This document shows, piece after piece, positions 37,720-51,182 of a stretch of DNA of 64,000 nt. Made by a program: the position numbers and the translations under genes. The notes under the pieces are model-generated. The model did no database searches. It had not been told where the DNA came from and worked only from the letters and a program-made list of their open reading frames with translations. The stretch's first letter is position 1; each line of letters starts with the position of its first letter. The stretch comes from Smittia aterrima (taxonomy: Eukaryota; Arthropoda; Insecta; Diptera; Chironomidae): positions 13,547,537-13,611,536 of the forward strand of contig CP093829.1 in the NCBI GenBank assembly GCA_033063855.1. The letters run 5' to 3'.

Positions 37720-40289
37720 AATAGATTTGAATTATTTGTGGATTTCGGAGAATTCCTTTTTGCTGAAACGTTTCTGAATAAAATTACAGTGTTGTTTATC
37801 GCCAAATCAGTTTGGCACGGTGATTGAACTCAGATCAACAACACAGGCTCTAAATAATCCTTAATCAAAGCTTTTAACCCTTTGCCCTAAAGTTACGCTT
37901 GGAAGTGAGTATTAAGCTCGAGATGACTAAGCGATACAAATCTCATTCAGTGCCACAACGCTCTAATTGCCTATCGATTTCCTTTTTTATCTCGAAACGA
38001 TGTCACTGAGTTTATTGCTTGATCGAACTTGCGTCCAAGGCAAGAGCGTGTCAACAAACTCTGATTTGATTGAGCCACGAGGTTGACCGCTTTAACGTTG
38101 ACGGCGATGCCAAACGACTCAATATTGCCTAGTTTACGATGCGATATAATTTCTTCTAATTAAGTCGTTTTTCTACTTGCGCACTTTGTCAATTCTCACA
38201 GGGAGCATTCAGAATTGACCTTTAATGAAATTCCAGCACATACCGCGAATCAATGACGTGTAAATTGTTTACTGTCACGCACTTCAACAGTTTCACGTTA
38301 ACTTAATTTCTCTTGGGTGGCGATAGCTTTTATTTCAGCGCACATCAAACAAATACTAACTAGTCAAAATATTTCAATTTTCTAATGGAAATCATTTTGC
38401 CGTCGTCGCGAAGAAATCGGATTATCTACTTTTATTCAATCGATCGAAAGCAATTCTTTTGAAAGCTTCAATGGAAAATGTTTCCTTCGACAAAGATTTT
38501 TTTTCTTTTCAAAAAAGAATTCACACGAGGAACTTGAATAAAAGGATATTGTGGTTAAGGTAAAATTTCCATTCCATATCATTTTACAGCAGATAATTTC
38601 CAATCCAAATGTCACGAGTTGCTTGAGACTTCCGAGAACTGAATTTTGTGGTCACTAATTTTCGTGGAGATATGTGTGGTAGGGTAGGTTTAGGTGTGTG
38701 TGTGGGATGGCGATGGAACGTGATGAACGTTCTTGAGGTCGAATTGTCGCTGCAACGAATATCACTGATGAAAACTTCGGAAAGTGTAGAAAACTGCTTG
38801 ATCAAGTAAAGTTTTAATTGCTTAGATTTTTTTATTCAGTCGCTTGAGAGATAAAAACACTCGACGATCTAGGAACTTCCTAGTAAGAAGGTCAATCGGT
38901 TAATCGGATATACGAGGTCCACTCAACTAGTCATTTACAAATTATAAATAAATATAATTATGTATATTCAAAAAAATTTGCCTACCGTTTATCTATGACT
39001 TGTGCAAAATAAGAGAAAATCGCTGAATTCTCATCAAAAAAATTCAAATCGTATATGCGTAGGCATTTGGATTCCGAGTATTTTTTTTGCTTATTAAATG
39101 TTTTATGACGAGCGGTTTCTCCCCTTCGGGGAAATTCATTCACATTTTTCATTTTAATAATGCAAGGAAAGTCTTCATTTTCTCGTTTAATGTAATTTAA
39201 TGTAATTTAAGGATGACGAATGATTATTTATTGATTTCGTCACTGGAGGAAAGGCAAAGTTCTCGCATGTGTTTGCAAATTTTGACTGGGAAATACTGAG
39301 AATTTTTGTTTATAAAGATTTAATAGTAAGTAAAACTTTAAATTCATATTAAGTTTGAATCAGAAATGTTCAAGATTTATCAAACGAATTTGATTTGTCG
39401 TCATCAACTTAAAAATTAAATTGAATTGAATAAATGTTTGTGGAGATAATATAAGAAAACTATTGGAAAACATTTCTTCGTGAATTTTCAATTTTCTCAC
39501 TTGTATGCAACGACTGAATAAATATGAAATCTGTTTTGTTTGCCTGGATAAATATTTTCTATCGTTCATGTACAATTATCACTCAATTTATCATTGATAG
39601 ACATCGCAATTAAAGTTCGAACCATACATTATTCTCGTGGCTATAAAAACGAAATCTTGAATTGTTTCCAATTCATTTTGATCACTGTGAGCTGCAGTTG
39701 TTTATTGCATAGACTTCGCTTTAGGAGAAAAGGGAAGAGGAAAAACCTGTGAACTTCTTTGACGTGGAAAACATGCATGGTTTTCTAATCAACGAGCTGA
39801 ATTCAGATTTGCTGGAGCTTCAAATTAAAACTTTCAATTCATTCAGTTAAATTCACATAGAATTAAGAAAAATATTTACAAATAAATTTATACATATTTA
39901 AAGCGTTTTTAGTGAGGTTTTTCCCTGGAGAGTTCAGGAGAGCGGACCAAAATGTACATTGAAGGTAACGTATTCAACTGCCTTCTAAACTTCTGAAGAT
40001 GTAAAAGGAATAAACCAAGAGAATAGGCAATTTTTATTTGTCTAAGTGTCGTCAAGTTAGTTTCAAGATTCAAAAAAAAAACTAAAGCGTCCAATTTATG
40101 ATGAGAAGAAGAATAGTAGTCGTTTCATTGTTTCTCGAAGCTTCAATTTTGAGAGGAACAGAAATATTTTTCTTTGCATGAGAAGAATAAAATGAAATTA
40201 CAGTTTTAAATTCATTCTTTTACTGTTAATTTAGATTCATCCTTATAATTATTGAAATGATATTTTTCGATCGCGTTATTCCTCCAAAA
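37720..40289. other. 2.6 kb interval without recognised genes
   Basis: Holds the GPATCH1 3' end and the 3' flank of the minus-strand coiled-coil gene. There is a GT-rich run near 38690-38706 and a short direct repeat of TTTAATGTAA near 39187. No exon is supported on either strand. Confidence 0.45.
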
Positions 40290-41112
40290 CTAATTGATAA
40301 TATGATTTTTAATGAGTTGGTCAGTGATTGTGTCAATATTTTTCAGCAATTCTAAATTGGCCTCGATCTTTCGATAGCAATCCTTCTTCACTTGATCCAT
40401 CTTCTTATGGACTGATTGAGTTTGATTCGGTTTGTCGCCGGCACCATGTGAGTTGAATTTCTTGTTAAGCTTTGGTATCTGATTTATCTTCTCATGACTT
40501 TTTAACTTGATCAAAGCTTCATTGACTTGGGATTTTACTTCCGTTACATAATTGTTCGTAATTCTGTGGAGTCCATTTTCAATACTTTCGATTGACTTTT
40601 GGAAATTGTCATTGTTTATTGGAAGCTCAGACTCAGTCTCAGTATCGAATTGTTCAGATTCGCTTAAAACGCTTTCAAGCTCTGGTTCGATGTCAGAGAC
40701 TAGCTTATGATAGCTTTGGTTGCGATAACTAAAAGGGTAATATCGCTTTTGATGTTGCTTATGTAATTGATAGGCAGCCTGAGTCTCTCGTTGTTTTTCG
40801 TCATATTTAAAACGTCGTTCCCAATCGTCTCCATCAAATTGAACATTCTCTCGATGCTTGAACTTTCCTTGATAATTCTTTTCATTAAGAATATCGGACG
40901 AACGAGGCATATCGAAACTTTTACCTGTGTGACGTTCTTTCTCTGTGTAATACGATACGGGGAGAGTTTTTGTTTGCTCTATCGTTTGTTGACGTGTTGA
41001 TGGAGCCTTTCGGATGTGAAACACAAAAAAGCGTTAATTGCGATGCAGTCGATGGAACGAAAAAACTCACCAAACCCTTGAAGGAATGAGAATCGGGTTG
41101 ACGACGAGCCAT
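40290..41112 (-). CDS. Unrecognised 252-residue coiled-coil protein
   Basis: Two exons, 41112-41071 and 41006-40290, join in phase 0. The product begins MARRQPDSHSFKGLAPSTRQ. The first half is polar and rich in Gln, Arg, His and Tyr (RRFKYDEKQRETQAAYQLHK). An acidic Glu/Ser stretch (EPELESVLSESEQFDTETES) follows. The last 100 residues are predicted by eye to be helical and coiled-coil (VNEALIKLKSHEKINQIPKL, CYRKIEANLELLKNIDTITD). There is no signal peptide, membrane helix or enzyme motif. I do not recognise it; a cytoskeletal or ciliary role would be a guess. The short first exon is supported by a good donor and matching phase. Confidence 0.75.
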
Positions 41113-42666
41113 TGTTAAGAGACGACACTGAAAAAAATAAATTGCTCAGAATATTCTGAAAAGGAAAATTCAATGGAAAAAATAAAAAGCTTGCTGAGAT
41201 TCGAAAACTATTCTATTGCACAAATTTCATGATATGATGAAAGCATAATGAGAAGCAGAAATTCTGCAGAAATTTTCACTAACTCGACTGATATGAAATT
41301 CCTGCAAGTCTTTTTGCAATGTCATGACCATAGCAACGATAAGTTTGTCCTTTATATATGAGAAAGTTCATAAAATTCAATTTTAATTAAAATTCAGTCA
41401 AGCGTTTTCAGTTTATTAAAGTCGGGTTAGCAAGCCCTAAGAATGAATGCAAAATGTGATTATCGTCGTTGAATATTCTTCCGCATTCATTCTGAAGTAA
41501 GTTGAGAAGAACAAGCATGGAACATGTTAAATGAAATTCTTGGAGGGAGGACGAGAAATGCAAATTCCACTCGAATGTGTGTGAAGGATAATCAAAGACT
41601 TTCTATACATTTCACGAAATTGAAATAAAACTCTTCTGCTTAACGACCATTTAAACCATTGCTTGAAGATTCCGTTCGCTCGAGAGACTTCTCGGCATTT
41701 CCCTCAATTAACAAGGGAGAAATTAAAGGCGCGCCGCCCTACTTGCTCCGTTAGTCTGTATAACTGCGTGCGTGGGCCATAATTGCCGTCGGCGATATGA
41801 AACATCAGGTGAAATGTAAAAGTGTGACGGAAATCTCTTCTTCATTCCATCGAAATGCATGAGGTTATACAGAACACCCGCCGTCGTTGACCCCATCTCG
41901 GAATTTGTTCGACTTTGTCTGGAATTTTGTTAATTAATTTTCGGCTAATAAAAGTGGCGATCTCTTTTTGCCGAAACGCGTCGTTGTGCGATAAGCAGTT
42001 GGGCAAACAACGACAATAAATCAGAACGTGCTTCATTGTGCATTTGGTCAACGCACATGTTCCAGGTTTTGTTTCGCTTAAATAGCAAAATGACACGAAG
42101 GGAATATTCGACTGCTTTTTTATTTAAGCAAGGGGAGAAGGAACCAAACCCCAAATCAAAACAGGTAATTACTTTGTACTTAACGAAGTGAGAACGAATA
42201 ACAATTTAATCGAATTCCCTTCTTTTTTGAGATTTGAAATAAAAACTACATGTACTCACTTGTGACATTTTAGGAGGCGCTGAGGTGTTGATTTTCCGCC
42301 TTCTTCTACCAAAACTGATTTAATAATAAAAAAGCCTTTTGAATCAAAAGTTTTGATACATAAATTTATCTACGCGAGATAAATAAAAAATGATAAACCG
42401 CAAACTTCAACAAGTGAGAGAAATTCGGAGACATTTTGAGAGAGGAACGTGGTTCGATGTTCAACTGACTTCCTTTTATACTCAGTCTCGCGTTGTCCTT
42501 AGGTCAAAGCAGTAGTAATATAAAGTTGCTCCGTAGCAAATGGTCAATAAAAAATTATATAAATTAATATAAATAAATTTTGAATGTTCTTGAAAGTTTA
42601 ATTGAATTGAAATTCAAAATAAAAAAAAAATTGAAAAACTTGAAGACACTCAAAGCAAAACTTAAA
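41113..42666. other. Upstream region of Ret
   Basis: Apart from the inverted repeat arm, no exon is seen. The interval should hold the divergent promoters of the coiled-coil gene and of distal Ret. Confidence 0.45.
41446..42060 (+). repeat. Inverted repeat arm 1, upstream of Ret
   Basis: This block matches the reverse complement of about 51552-52058. The core (about 41810-42060) is roughly 96% identical by eye, with 9 differences in about 245 bases. To its left, identity falls to about 80% around the shared GGCGCGCC at about 41729, then to scattered matches with indels. It ends about 600 bases before the distal Ret start codon. Confidence 0.88.
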
Positions 42667-45600
42667 ATGTTTCCTCGGATTTGTTTGGGATTATTTTTAT
42701 TGAGATTAATGCAAATCTCTTCGGGTAAGTTTCAGTAGCTCTATCAAGCCACTTTTTATTACGTCTGGAAAAATCTTTTCGAGTGAATCAAGAAAATTGC
42801 AAATCTTGTTGAAATTGGCTAAGGATGTTTGCCAAGAACAAAGTTCTTGGAAGTTCAGTATTCAGGGTTCACGTTATGAGATAGAGTCTTTCTTGATTGA
42901 AAGCACACTGAAAGTCATACAATCCTCTTTAAATGTTCTTGGGAGTTTCTGATCTTGAACAACAAATTTGTTATTTTGTTTTCGAATTATTTATGACAAT
43001 TTAGAACTTGACAAGTCTCTTAGAGCTTTCAAAGCATTCAAAAAAAATGATACATTCTTGTTTAGCTCGAAGTCAGCAAATTCGAAATTAAAAAAAACCT
43101 GAAAAGCCTTTGTTAATTAATTTTTAACACGAAAGAAGCTTTTGCTTGGGGATTAAAGACTATTGTTTGCTAAGAACATGCAATTATCTCGATTTGTGAG
43201 TAAAACAATTTCACATTCTCTCCAGCGTCTATCTGGCTACTGACTTACTTTTTACTAGAAAGTTTCTAGTGTAAGCCGCAAGCTAATCGATTCGGTCGTA
43301 CAAAGAATTCTTAGAATTTGTGCCATAAAATAAGATAACACTGCCACTTATGAAGCTCGTTGTTGTCATTAAATATTTGCAAATAAGATAAGATTAAATG
43401 TAATCGAAATAGACATCGCATTGCATAACAAATTATTTGTAGCAATATAAATTTTCTCAATTTCTGTTACAAAACCTTGTATGGACATTCTGTTTTTTTT
43501 TTGACTAAAAAAGATTGTATCAGCATAAACTTCTTTGAGATTTAAGTAATAATACTTATTAAATAGTTTCAAGCAATTTGAGATGAAAGATTCTTGAATC
43601 TTATTTTTAAAATATTGAAAATAAATTTATAGCAATTTAGTGAGCAAAAAAAAACGTTTTACCAGTTCACATGACTTATTTTTTTCTCAAACCGCAAAAT
43701 TTCTTGGGAAGCTTTGAAATATATTACATAAATTTTCCTTTTCATCATGAAGCGACGAACGACATCATTGCAAAATGCAAATTTAAGGAGAACGTCGTGT
43801 GGTTGATATGAATGTTGACGCGCCTCTTGTTTCCACATTTCCCTCGCGGCTTCCGATACTTAAAATGTAAATGGGTTGAGTCCTCAACCGGGTAAATTAT
43901 TTTTATTCGAAAGTTGTAGAGCAATTGCAAACTTCCAGAATTCGACGACTTCTAGAGTTTGAATTTAAAAAATATGATAAATTGGGTGTATTTGTTAAAT
44001 TTTTGATTAAAAAAGCAAGTGAACAAAATAAACACGTCTTCCTGTTTGCATAAAACTACAAATGCAAACAAATAAATAAAGTTATAAAAGTGAAGTAATA
44101 ATTAAATCAGTTTTAGAGTTGGTTAACTTTTTCTTGTTTTAACTGTGATATGATAAACGAAGGAATCGTTTTTCAATATTTTGGAAGGAGTTTACTTCAT
44201 AAATTATATTAATCTCAATTGGAATAAAAATAGAAAAATAATACCCTTAATAATTAATGACATCATAGTTTGACCAACAAAGTTCTGAAGAGGCATTTAG
44301 ATAATTATTCTTGAACTTCTACTTATCTAGAAAGCATAAAACGTGTTACTCACTTTGCCGATATTTTCTCTTATTTCATACATTAAAGCAAAAATTTTGT
44401 TAACTAGAAGAAAAAAAATCGCTTAATGTTTTGATATTTAAATTTTATTACATTTTTCCGCTAGCTCAACAACAGAATCTTTTCCAAAATTAATTTCTCC
44501 AATGATATCGCAAATTTTCATAACGAATTGGCGTAAAAAAATTCATTTGTAGTCGAATATCAAACAAGTGGCAGTAGCAGTTCGTAATGAACTTACTGTA
44601 GGGTTTTTCATCCGTCGGACTGGTTACAGAGGGTTGGGCTATACTGGGTTTACTGGTCCGAGGTGGACCCGAATCTGGTCAGCTATAAAATCCATGCACT
44701 CAATTTAACATGCCTTCTTCTGAACAAGTCACAGCGGAAATGTGATTCCGTTTTCGAGAAAAATTATTTTCTAACTAAAAATGGTTTTTTTTATGGAGAT
44801 TCCAGGTTTTGGGACCTTGGGCTCGATATTGATGAACTAGCAAAAAGTCCTCAAAAATTCTTTTTCTAATTAAAATTCTCTATCGACTGGTGAAAAAACT
44901 AATTCGCTAGGTCATCGCGTTGGCGAGATATCTCTATCATGGACGACGGAAGAAGGACCACGGACAAAGCGGCCACTATAGGGTTGGATGAAAAACCGTA
45001 AACACATTAAAAACTTTCAAAGAACAACTGACAATTAGATTTGTTTATTAGGATAAATTAGTAGTAAACACAGGACTGTTTCAACTATTAAATTTTCATT
45101 CTTTGCAAAACGGTATTCACGACATAATGATCAACAAGTGATAAGATACAAAAGAGAGGAAAACATTCTCTCTCTGTAGACATTTTCTAAGCATTTTCCG
45201 CTTTTCCGAGAGAGAAAAATATTTTTTGAAGACTTTCATTCATGTCCTTTTCTCTTCGTTTCATCAGTCGCTCTAAATCCTTCAACCGTAGCAGTTGGAA
45301 ATGAGTTGGTCAAAACGTGACTTAATATAAAAGTGTTTAAAGAATATAAAAAATATTTTTGACTAAGTTGTTAAAACAAAAATTAAAAGAAAATGTCGCA
45401 GAACGGCAATTTCATATTTTGTGCAACGTTATTATCAATTTGCATTAATGTCACAGTTGGTAAGATCTCACTTTTGGCTGGATGAATCATAAAGGATGTT
45501 GGAAAGATGCCAAGATATGAGAAGTTTTTACAATGAATCACAAATCGGCGTAGAAAGTGACAGAGTTGAAAATCTCTTGTATTCACACAAGAAGATAATT

Positions 45601-48600
45601 TTTCAGAAAAAAACGATTTACGCTTTACCAAAGAATTTCCTCACATTTCAATGAATGACGAAAAATTCCATTTCTACAACAGAATGGAAGACTAATGAAG
45701 TAATTTTAACCTTGAGCATTGCTGGAAGATTAAAGGATGATTTTCAATGCTCATTGCAAATGGAATTTATTTCCTTTGGTTTAAATAAAATTTTCGCATA
45801 ATTGACATTTCATTTAAACTTTCTTGTTCTTCCAACAAGAAGGCAGAAGCAAGTAACGCTTAGTTTAATTTATTTCTTATTTTACTTTAAAAGAATGAAG
45901 TTGTAGAATTTGCTTCAAATTATCTGATAGTTTTCAACTACATTGTAGATGAAGTTGTTCAATCAAATTAAACCAACTTTTTGACTCTCAGTCATTGTCT
46001 TGATGAATCATTTCGTTCAATTTCTGAGATTAAAATCTCATTGCAGTTTCCCTTCTTTTCTTGAAAGAAGTTTATCCTTTGACGACATTTCTTTTTCCGG
46101 ACAACAATTTTATTCGATATCAATTACATCGTAAAATTCTTCATTGCCGCTACGCAGTTTCGCTTGATTGAATTTGATTGACGAGCTTCTTCGTCATTCT
46201 CATGGCTAATTTATCGCGTTGCCTAGCAAAATAAGCGAAAACAAAATTCGTTTGAATGATTTTTATTTTCCTAGAATTATTAAGGTACAAAATATAATTT
46301 CGCAAAGAAAAAAAACCTTATTTTTGCACTAATGATGATGGTAAATTTAAAAACTTTTATGAAGAGAGACCACTTTTCCTTTAATAGAAATTATTTCCGG
46401 AACGCAGGTTGCAATACGAAATCTTTTTAAAAATATTCATTGGACGATGCACTCTGAGGTTTTCCTCTCTTTTCAGGTTACGAAATCATATTTCAACAAG
46501 CAAAGGTGATGCTAACTGTTCCAGTCATCGAAACGCAACTTCAAGTTGTTGATAAAAATCCTATAATTAAGTTAAAAGTTCTCGACGTGATATCGGCGGT
46601 CAACACAACGGTGACGTTTAAGTTGGAGGAGAGTCATGAGTTTCTTCAGCTTGATAAAACTACAGGGCAGCTATGGTTCAAACAGAGCGTCTGGAAAAAG
46701 GATTTAACAACATTTTACGATCTCGTAATAACGGCGGAACGGTCCGACGGAGCAACAGCACGAATGACGCTTATTTTACACATTCTTCCGGTCGATGACG
46801 TGAAATCCTTCTGTGAGAACTTTCTCTGTTTTTATGAATCAATAACTTTCCATGCATATGAAGACTTTGACGAAACTTTCAAAACACGTGAAGTTGGTGA
46901 GATTGCACCAAAACTTTACAGTAGAATCTGCAAAATGTTCGATGTCAGTTATGATCTTCTCAACGGTAAATTTAATTTCCTTTAACGTTAGCAATGAAAA
47001 ATTAATTATCCTTCTCCTGCTAATTAGGATCTGAATTCATCAACATCAAGAACAATAAATTATTCACGTCTGCATCGTTGAATCATGAGTTGATGTCACC
47101 AGGACCACAACTTCAGATCCTTTTAAAGTGTCGTCTAGAAAGCGAAGACATTTTAACGAAACCTTTAATGAAATGGAAGGTTTTCAACATTTCAATTGTT
47201 GATCGCAACGACAATTTAATTAAAGTTCAAGACATAACAACGAATTTGACATTGAATACTCCATACTTTCAGAAGGTGAGTTAGTGAAAACGTTAGTTGG
47301 TTTCGTGAAAATATGTCAAACTCTCTGTTGTTAGATTAATGAGCGTCATGTTTGGCTGTGAATTATATGAAATGGGCAAACTCCCGATGGGAAATCAACG
47401 CGCGAGTGCGTGGGACCGACTAAATTAATCAACTGTTTTCATGCTAATTTGCGAAATAGAAGTAATACCAGTTATGAGTAAACGCCTTCTCAGCTTTCTT
47501 GGGAAAAAAAGAAAAGCTTTTTGGGCGGAAAGCGATAATCACTTACTGCTTCCGAGAGGGATAAAGGAGATTCATCGTTTCCCGTGTCAAGAAGCTTGTT
47601 AGGCTCCCCGATCCCGAGGCTGTGCAATTATAGAAGATTACTGGTCGAACTAAATGAATAATTCGAAATAACAGACAAAAGCTTGATTAAAATAATCATT
47701 TCTGCAACGAGCACCCGCGTTACTATTATTAGACTACTTTAGGTGTTTCATGAGATGCTCAGTTCATAAATTCGGATATTTATTCTGGTCTTATCATAAG
47801 CAAATAAATATTCGAGAAAATCAATATTTGATAAGCGAGGGTCGTTATTGAATGATGGGTTGATTTCAATTGACTAAAATGTGTATTCTCTTCAACAGGA
47901 TGCGCTATTGAACCCTCACTCGTTTATCGTTTTTAAGGATGACGATACAGCAATAGCTAATGCAAACATTGAATTTACTTTACTCAACGATGACTCTGAT
48001 ATCTTTGTTGAGACGTGCACGAAGCTAGAGTCAAATCACACGTCAATGATATCAACAGTTTTTTATTGTAGTGAGTGTAGATAATATTGGCTAAGGACAT
48101 CTCCATTGCATTGAACTTTTTTCATAGATCTAAAGTTCACGAATAGCGGTCATTTCACAAAATCCCCATACTGCGTCATTCTGCAGGCCAGAGAGACCCT
48201 AAGAGGGCGATACCGGACAGAGAACGCAAATGTTTGTATTTTTACAAACCAAACTATTGCTTATCGAGGCGTAGAACTGCTTCCAGTCCCAGCACGACTT
48301 AGAGCCAGTGAAGACAGAAGCAGAAAAGCGAAGAAAATCATGAGCAATCCTGCAAACTCAGGAGATATAAAAGTCTCTAGTGGATCTACCATCGTTGTTG
48401 ATTATCCTGTTGAAGCTGACGTTCTTCAAAGCGCTTCAGATTACGCAAGAGTTGTCGAGCCAATTCAGCAAATTGTTGATAGCAAAATCAAGTAATTCTA
48501 ATTCTTAAAAAAAAATTCACAATTTTCTCAAATAATTTTCTCAAATAGCTTCAAGCTTCTAAAAGATCCTTTAAGCATCTTCAATGTCACAAAAACCGGC

Positions 48601-51182
48601 GGAATCGTCTATGTTCAATCAGCTGCAACACTTGAGAAGACTCTACCTGCATCTTATTTTATCGACATCTCTTGGAACAATGAAGTCAAAACCATTAAAA
48701 TTAGCATCATTGCAGCATACAATAAATGCAAGCAACCACTTGATTCACTTAAAGATTTCTGTTCGCGTCATGAATTCCAAGACGATTGTGAAAATGCTTG
48801 TGGTTTCGGATCGAATAATGGTCGATGTAAGTGGCGCCCGTTTAACTCGTCATCGCCAAAAGCTCACGTTTCAAGTATCTACTCAACTTGCACTCCAGAT
48901 ACCGTGAGTATTAAATTACTTTTTCACTAATTCCTAAAATAATTTGTAATATAAACTATTTCTTGATATTTTTTTTTGAAAGGTGACATGTTCTGATAAA
49001 GTCTGCGATCCACTTGAAAAATTGGGAAGACGAAGAAGTCCTCAGATTCACATTTGTCCTCAAGATTGCACAACGGAGACTGTACATGGAGTGATTGGAG
49101 GCCCCAAGCAAGGCATTGGTATGGTATCTGAGATGCTCGTATGTATTTGCGATGACAACGAGCAATGTGGTTGTTTACCTCCACGTAGAACAACGACAGT
49201 TCTCCCTACCGAGTTCGTTCCTGGTCTTCTAAATTCGTCATCAAGTGAATTCATGATGACAGAAACAATGAGCTCGATGAAATCGGGACCAGACTGTGGA
49301 ACGTCGTGCATGTTCATTACAATTGCGTCTCCTACTTTTCTGGTTATAATTATCATTTGTTTGATCACAATGCGCCGTCGCTTTGTCTCAAAAATGAGGA
49401 AAAGATTGGTGAATGGACCATCGGTTCATTATCGAGGAAGTAACGATACGGAAATCATTCACATCAACATTCTCAATGAAATTCACAAAGAAAGCTATCA
49501 ACAAACTTATCAGAAATTTGATTTCGATGCGAAATGGGAATTTGAACGAAGCAAATTGATTCTTGACACGACATTAGGCGAAGGAGAGTTTGGAAAAGTC
49601 GTGAAAGCTTATGCGAGTGACTTAAATGAGAATGACACAATCACAACGGTCGCAGTCAAAACAGTAAAGTCGAGCAACAATTCAGTTGAATTACTTGCTC
49701 TCTTGTCGGAATTTCAGCTTCTTCAGGAAGTTTCTCATCCAAATGTTATCAAACTGTTAGGCGCTTGCATCAAAGGAGAACCACCATTAATGATCATTGA
49801 ATATTGTTGCTTCGGATCGTTACGAAGTTATTTACGATTGAGTAGAAAACTCGAAGAATCGGGTGACTTAAATATTGATGGAGTTGAGCCAGTAACAGCC
49901 ACTGATGTTCTCTCTTTCGCCTGGCAAGTTTGCAAGGGCATGTCTTACTTAACTGAAATGAAACTCGTTCACCGAGATCTCGCTGCTCGCAACGTTTTAC
50001 TTGCAGAAGGAAAAATCTGTAAAGTTTCTGATTTCGGTTTGACTCGCGATGTCTACGAAGACGATGCATACTTAAAGAAAAGCAAGGATCGAGTTCCCGT
50101 AAAGTGGATGTCTCCGGAATCACTTGCTGACCATGTTTATACAACGAAAACAGACGTATGGAGTTTTGGCATTGTAGGTTACGAAATAATTACTCTTGGA
50201 TCAACTCCATACCCTGGCATATCTCCTCAAAATCTTTATCATCTCCTTCGTTCAGGATATAGAATGGAACGACCCGGTAACTAACTTTGAATAAATACTT
50301 AATTAAAAACTAAAATGAATCTCATCATAAAATTCTTTTTAGACAATTGTTCGTTGGAAATCTACACGTTGCTTGAAGCTTGTTGGGCGGACGATCCCTC
50401 GAAGCGACCTTCATTTAAATATCTGGCATCGAAGTTTGAGAAATTATTGGGAAGAAGTGCAAAATATTTGGACATTGACGTCGATGAAATTGCGATTTCA
50501 AATCCAATGTATTTGGCTGCTGGTAAGTAAATGTAAAAATTTTAGTTTATCAAATTTTCAGATTTTTGTTTTGCGTTTAGACGAGATAAGTACATTAGAG
50601 GATGCATCATGCGAAAAAGCTTCGTTCGACATCGAAAAAGAAAGTAATCGTCTGAATGAACTGTGGACTCCACCGAAATTTAAAACTGACGCGAGTAAAG
50701 TCGATAACAAGAAATATCTTCTAAAGTATGACGATCAACTGCAACTTCTCCTAGCGCGATATGACGTTCCAAAAGCACCGATGGAAGCTAGATCTATTAG
50801 TCAGAAGCTTCGCTATCAAAATGATTTTCACACGTTCATGCGACCAAATACTTACATAAATACAAGCCAACCTGACTTACAGTCAACATCTGATCGTGAA
50901 AACTTAATCGAATCTCGCTATGACACTCCAAAGTTGAAACGCAACAGAAGTTACGTAGAGATGAGAAATATCACAAGATGTCGAAATGCTTCTCAGTCTA
51001 CCACCAACGAGAGCTTCGATGACAACAACAACGAGATGCCTTGTAATCGAGTCACCATTAACGAGAATTTGGATTTTAATGATCTCGATAAACTTCTAAA
51101 TACTGATAAAGAGATATCGTTTCAATTCTCTAGCGCTAACAATTTAAATCAGAGGGTAACAATGAACGAAACAAAGTGTTAA
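42667..51182 (+). CDS. Ret: Receptor tyrosine kinase Ret, with alternative first exons
   Basis: Exons after the alternative start: 46477-46965, 47028-47275, 47899-48070, 48128-48491, 48549-48903, 48983-50276, 50343-50522, 50581-51182. The first exon is either 42667-42724 (MFPRICLGLFLLRLMQISS) or 45393-45459 (MSQNGNFIFCATLLSICINV). Both encode a signal peptide and end in phase 1, giving 1253 or 1256 residues. The extracellular part has cadherin-like repeats (KLEESHEFLQLDKTTGQLWF) and a Cys-rich juxtamembrane domain (DFCSRHEFQDDCENACGFG, ICPQDC). One membrane helix follows (FLVIIIICLITM). The kinase is complete: LGEGEFGKVVKA, VAVKTV, HRDLAARN, DFGLTRDVYEDDAY, VPVKWMSPES. It is interrupted by a short insert (LRLSRKLEESGDLNIDGVEP). 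The C-tail has possible phosphotyrosine sites. AATAAA lies at about 51342. Confidence 0.96.
44600..45000 (+). mobile_element. MITE copy 1 in the Ret intron
   Basis: Begins TAGGGTTTTTCATCCG and ends TTGGATGAAAAACCGTA, imperfect terminal inverted repeats. It shares internal blocks with the copy at 56155: GGACTGGTTACAG, CTGGGTTTACTGGTCCGAG and GACAAAGCGGCCACTATAGG. A TA at each end fits a TA target duplication, as in Tc1/mariner-derived elements. It has no transposase. It lies between the two alternative first exons of Ret. Confidence 0.78.

Noticed and set aside
41842..42096. 84-residue minus-strand open frame within inverted repeat arm 1
   Set aside because: The same frame is interrupted by a stop in arm 2 although the bases are almost identical, so coding selection is unlikely.
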